Part shown: positions 63,712 through 64,000 of the stretch, piece by piece
Numbering within the stretch: position 1 is the stretch's first letter
Layout of the letters: every line of letters starts with the position of its first letter
Source of the DNA: Legionella jamestowniensis
GTDB taxonomy: Bacteria; Pseudomonadota; Gammaproteobacteria; Legionellales; Legionellaceae
Assembly (NCBI RefSeq): GCF_001467745.1
Contig: NZ_LNYG01000013.1
Coordinates: 1,527,110-1,591,109, forward strand
DNA length: 64,000 nt
Direction: 5' to 3'
Notes under the pieces: model-generated
Databases searched by the model: none
Seen by the model: the letters and a program-made list of their open reading frames with translations, nothing else
Told to the model about the DNA's origin: nothing
Translations under genes and position numbers: made by a program

Positions 63712-64000
63712 ACCATTGTTGAATTGCGAAGAGTAACAAAAAAAAACGAAGAGTGCCAGCGTTATTGTTTGATGCTATAAACTGACTCTGCTAATTTGTT
63801 ACAGCAATACGTATCTATGAAGAAGTGAAAATCATTTAAAATGATTTTGTTCAAACAACTAATTAGATATCTCATTATATATAGCACATGCTTTTGGAAA
63901 GGAAATTCAAACAAACGAAAAAAGTTATGATTTAGCAAAAAAGTGTTTGACAAGGAAGTGTAGATGAGTAGAATACGCATCACGCCTTCGGGGCGGTTTC
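63712..64000. other. Intergenic region upstream of ffs
   Basis: AT-rich spacer carrying the ffs promoter (minus strand) and, at its end, a promoter facing right. A 73-codon minus-strand frame at 63762-63983 is low-complexity-like and overlaps the promoter, so I do not call it. Confidence 0.5.
63947..63974 (+). promoter_or_regulatory. Strong sigma70-type promoter reading out of the window
   Basis: TTGACA (63947-63952), 16-base spacer, TAGAAT (63969-63974): a perfect -35 and near-perfect -10. The next bases (CGCCTTCGGGGCG) can form a small hairpin. Such strong promoters with GC-rich starts often serve stable RNAs; the transcript lies beyond the window. Confidence 0.6.

Noticed and set aside
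63762..63983. A 73-codon minus-strand frame near the window end
   Set aside because: Very AT-rich, overlaps the outgoing promoter and has no recognisable pattern.
63975..64000. Start of a tRNA after the last promoter
   Set aside because: Only 26 bases remain; the GC hairpin there does not show an acceptor or D-arm.

Overview
The window looks like a chromosomal segment of a Legionella-type gammaproteobacterium. It is AT-rich and tightly packed. Housekeeping genes sit next to proteins typical of that group: an IcmL/DotI-like protein, a leucine-rich-repeat protein, two paralogues carrying a domain seen in plant IQM proteins, and two proteins ending in eukaryotic CaaX lipidation boxes. The genus call is inference from this gene mix, not from a marker-gene comparison.

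Layout: 1-1.7 kb is the end of an lptM-dapF-trkA set on the minus strand. 1.7-6.1 kb is an accessory island of three minus-strand genes: a nuclease-domain protein and the two IQM-like paralogues. 6.3-8.8 kb holds a carboxylesterase, ratA, rnfH, bamE and fur. 9-14.7 kb has a HerA-like ATPase and then a tightly coupled four-gene operon (C39-like peptidase, RimK-like ATP-grasp ligase, GCS2-type ligase, N-formylglutamate amidohydrolase-like enzyme). That operon looks like a small-molecule or peptide amide-ligase pathway with no obvious assigned product, and it is the best candidate for an undescribed system here. 14.7-18.3 kb has a GT87 membrane glycosyltransferase, a hotdog protein, a BON-domain protein and the IcmL-like gene. 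18.4-24.8 kb has uvrA, a dihaem peroxidase-like protein and homospermidine synthase. 25-31 kb has the LRR protein, a LemA/M48 pair, a MAPEG protein, a haem-motif lipoprotein and a CorA family transporter.

31-36 kb is an arginine unit: argR diverges from a binding protein-permease-ATPase-argG-argH operon, with an ARG-box-like site between them. 36-46 kb has an ABC exporter, two Rossmann-fold proteins, a YadGH-like ABC pair followed by a CaaX-ending protein, an acetolactate-synthase-like enzyme, a 2OG-Fe(II) oxygenase that seems to start at ATT, and a YgjP-like hydrolase. 46-53 kb has an SDR, hypothetical genes, ogt, and the translation and secretion genes rpsP-rimM-trmD-rplS and ffh. 52-58 kb has a uridine-kinase-like protein, a VanX-like dipeptidase, a CorC-type membrane protein, an OmpR-type regulator lacking the phospho-acceptor Asp, a SlyB-like lipoprotein and a large hypothetical gene. 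58-63.7 kb is a long minus-strand run: 4.5S RNA (ffs), dnaX, ybaB, recR, DUF547 and a membrane sulfatase-like enzyme. The window ends in a strong promoter pointing out of it.

There is no CRISPR array, tRNA, intact insertion sequence or prophage. Two diverged copies of a small palindromic repeat are present near 7.9 and 16.2 kb. All family assignments come from reading motifs by eye; no database search was run.
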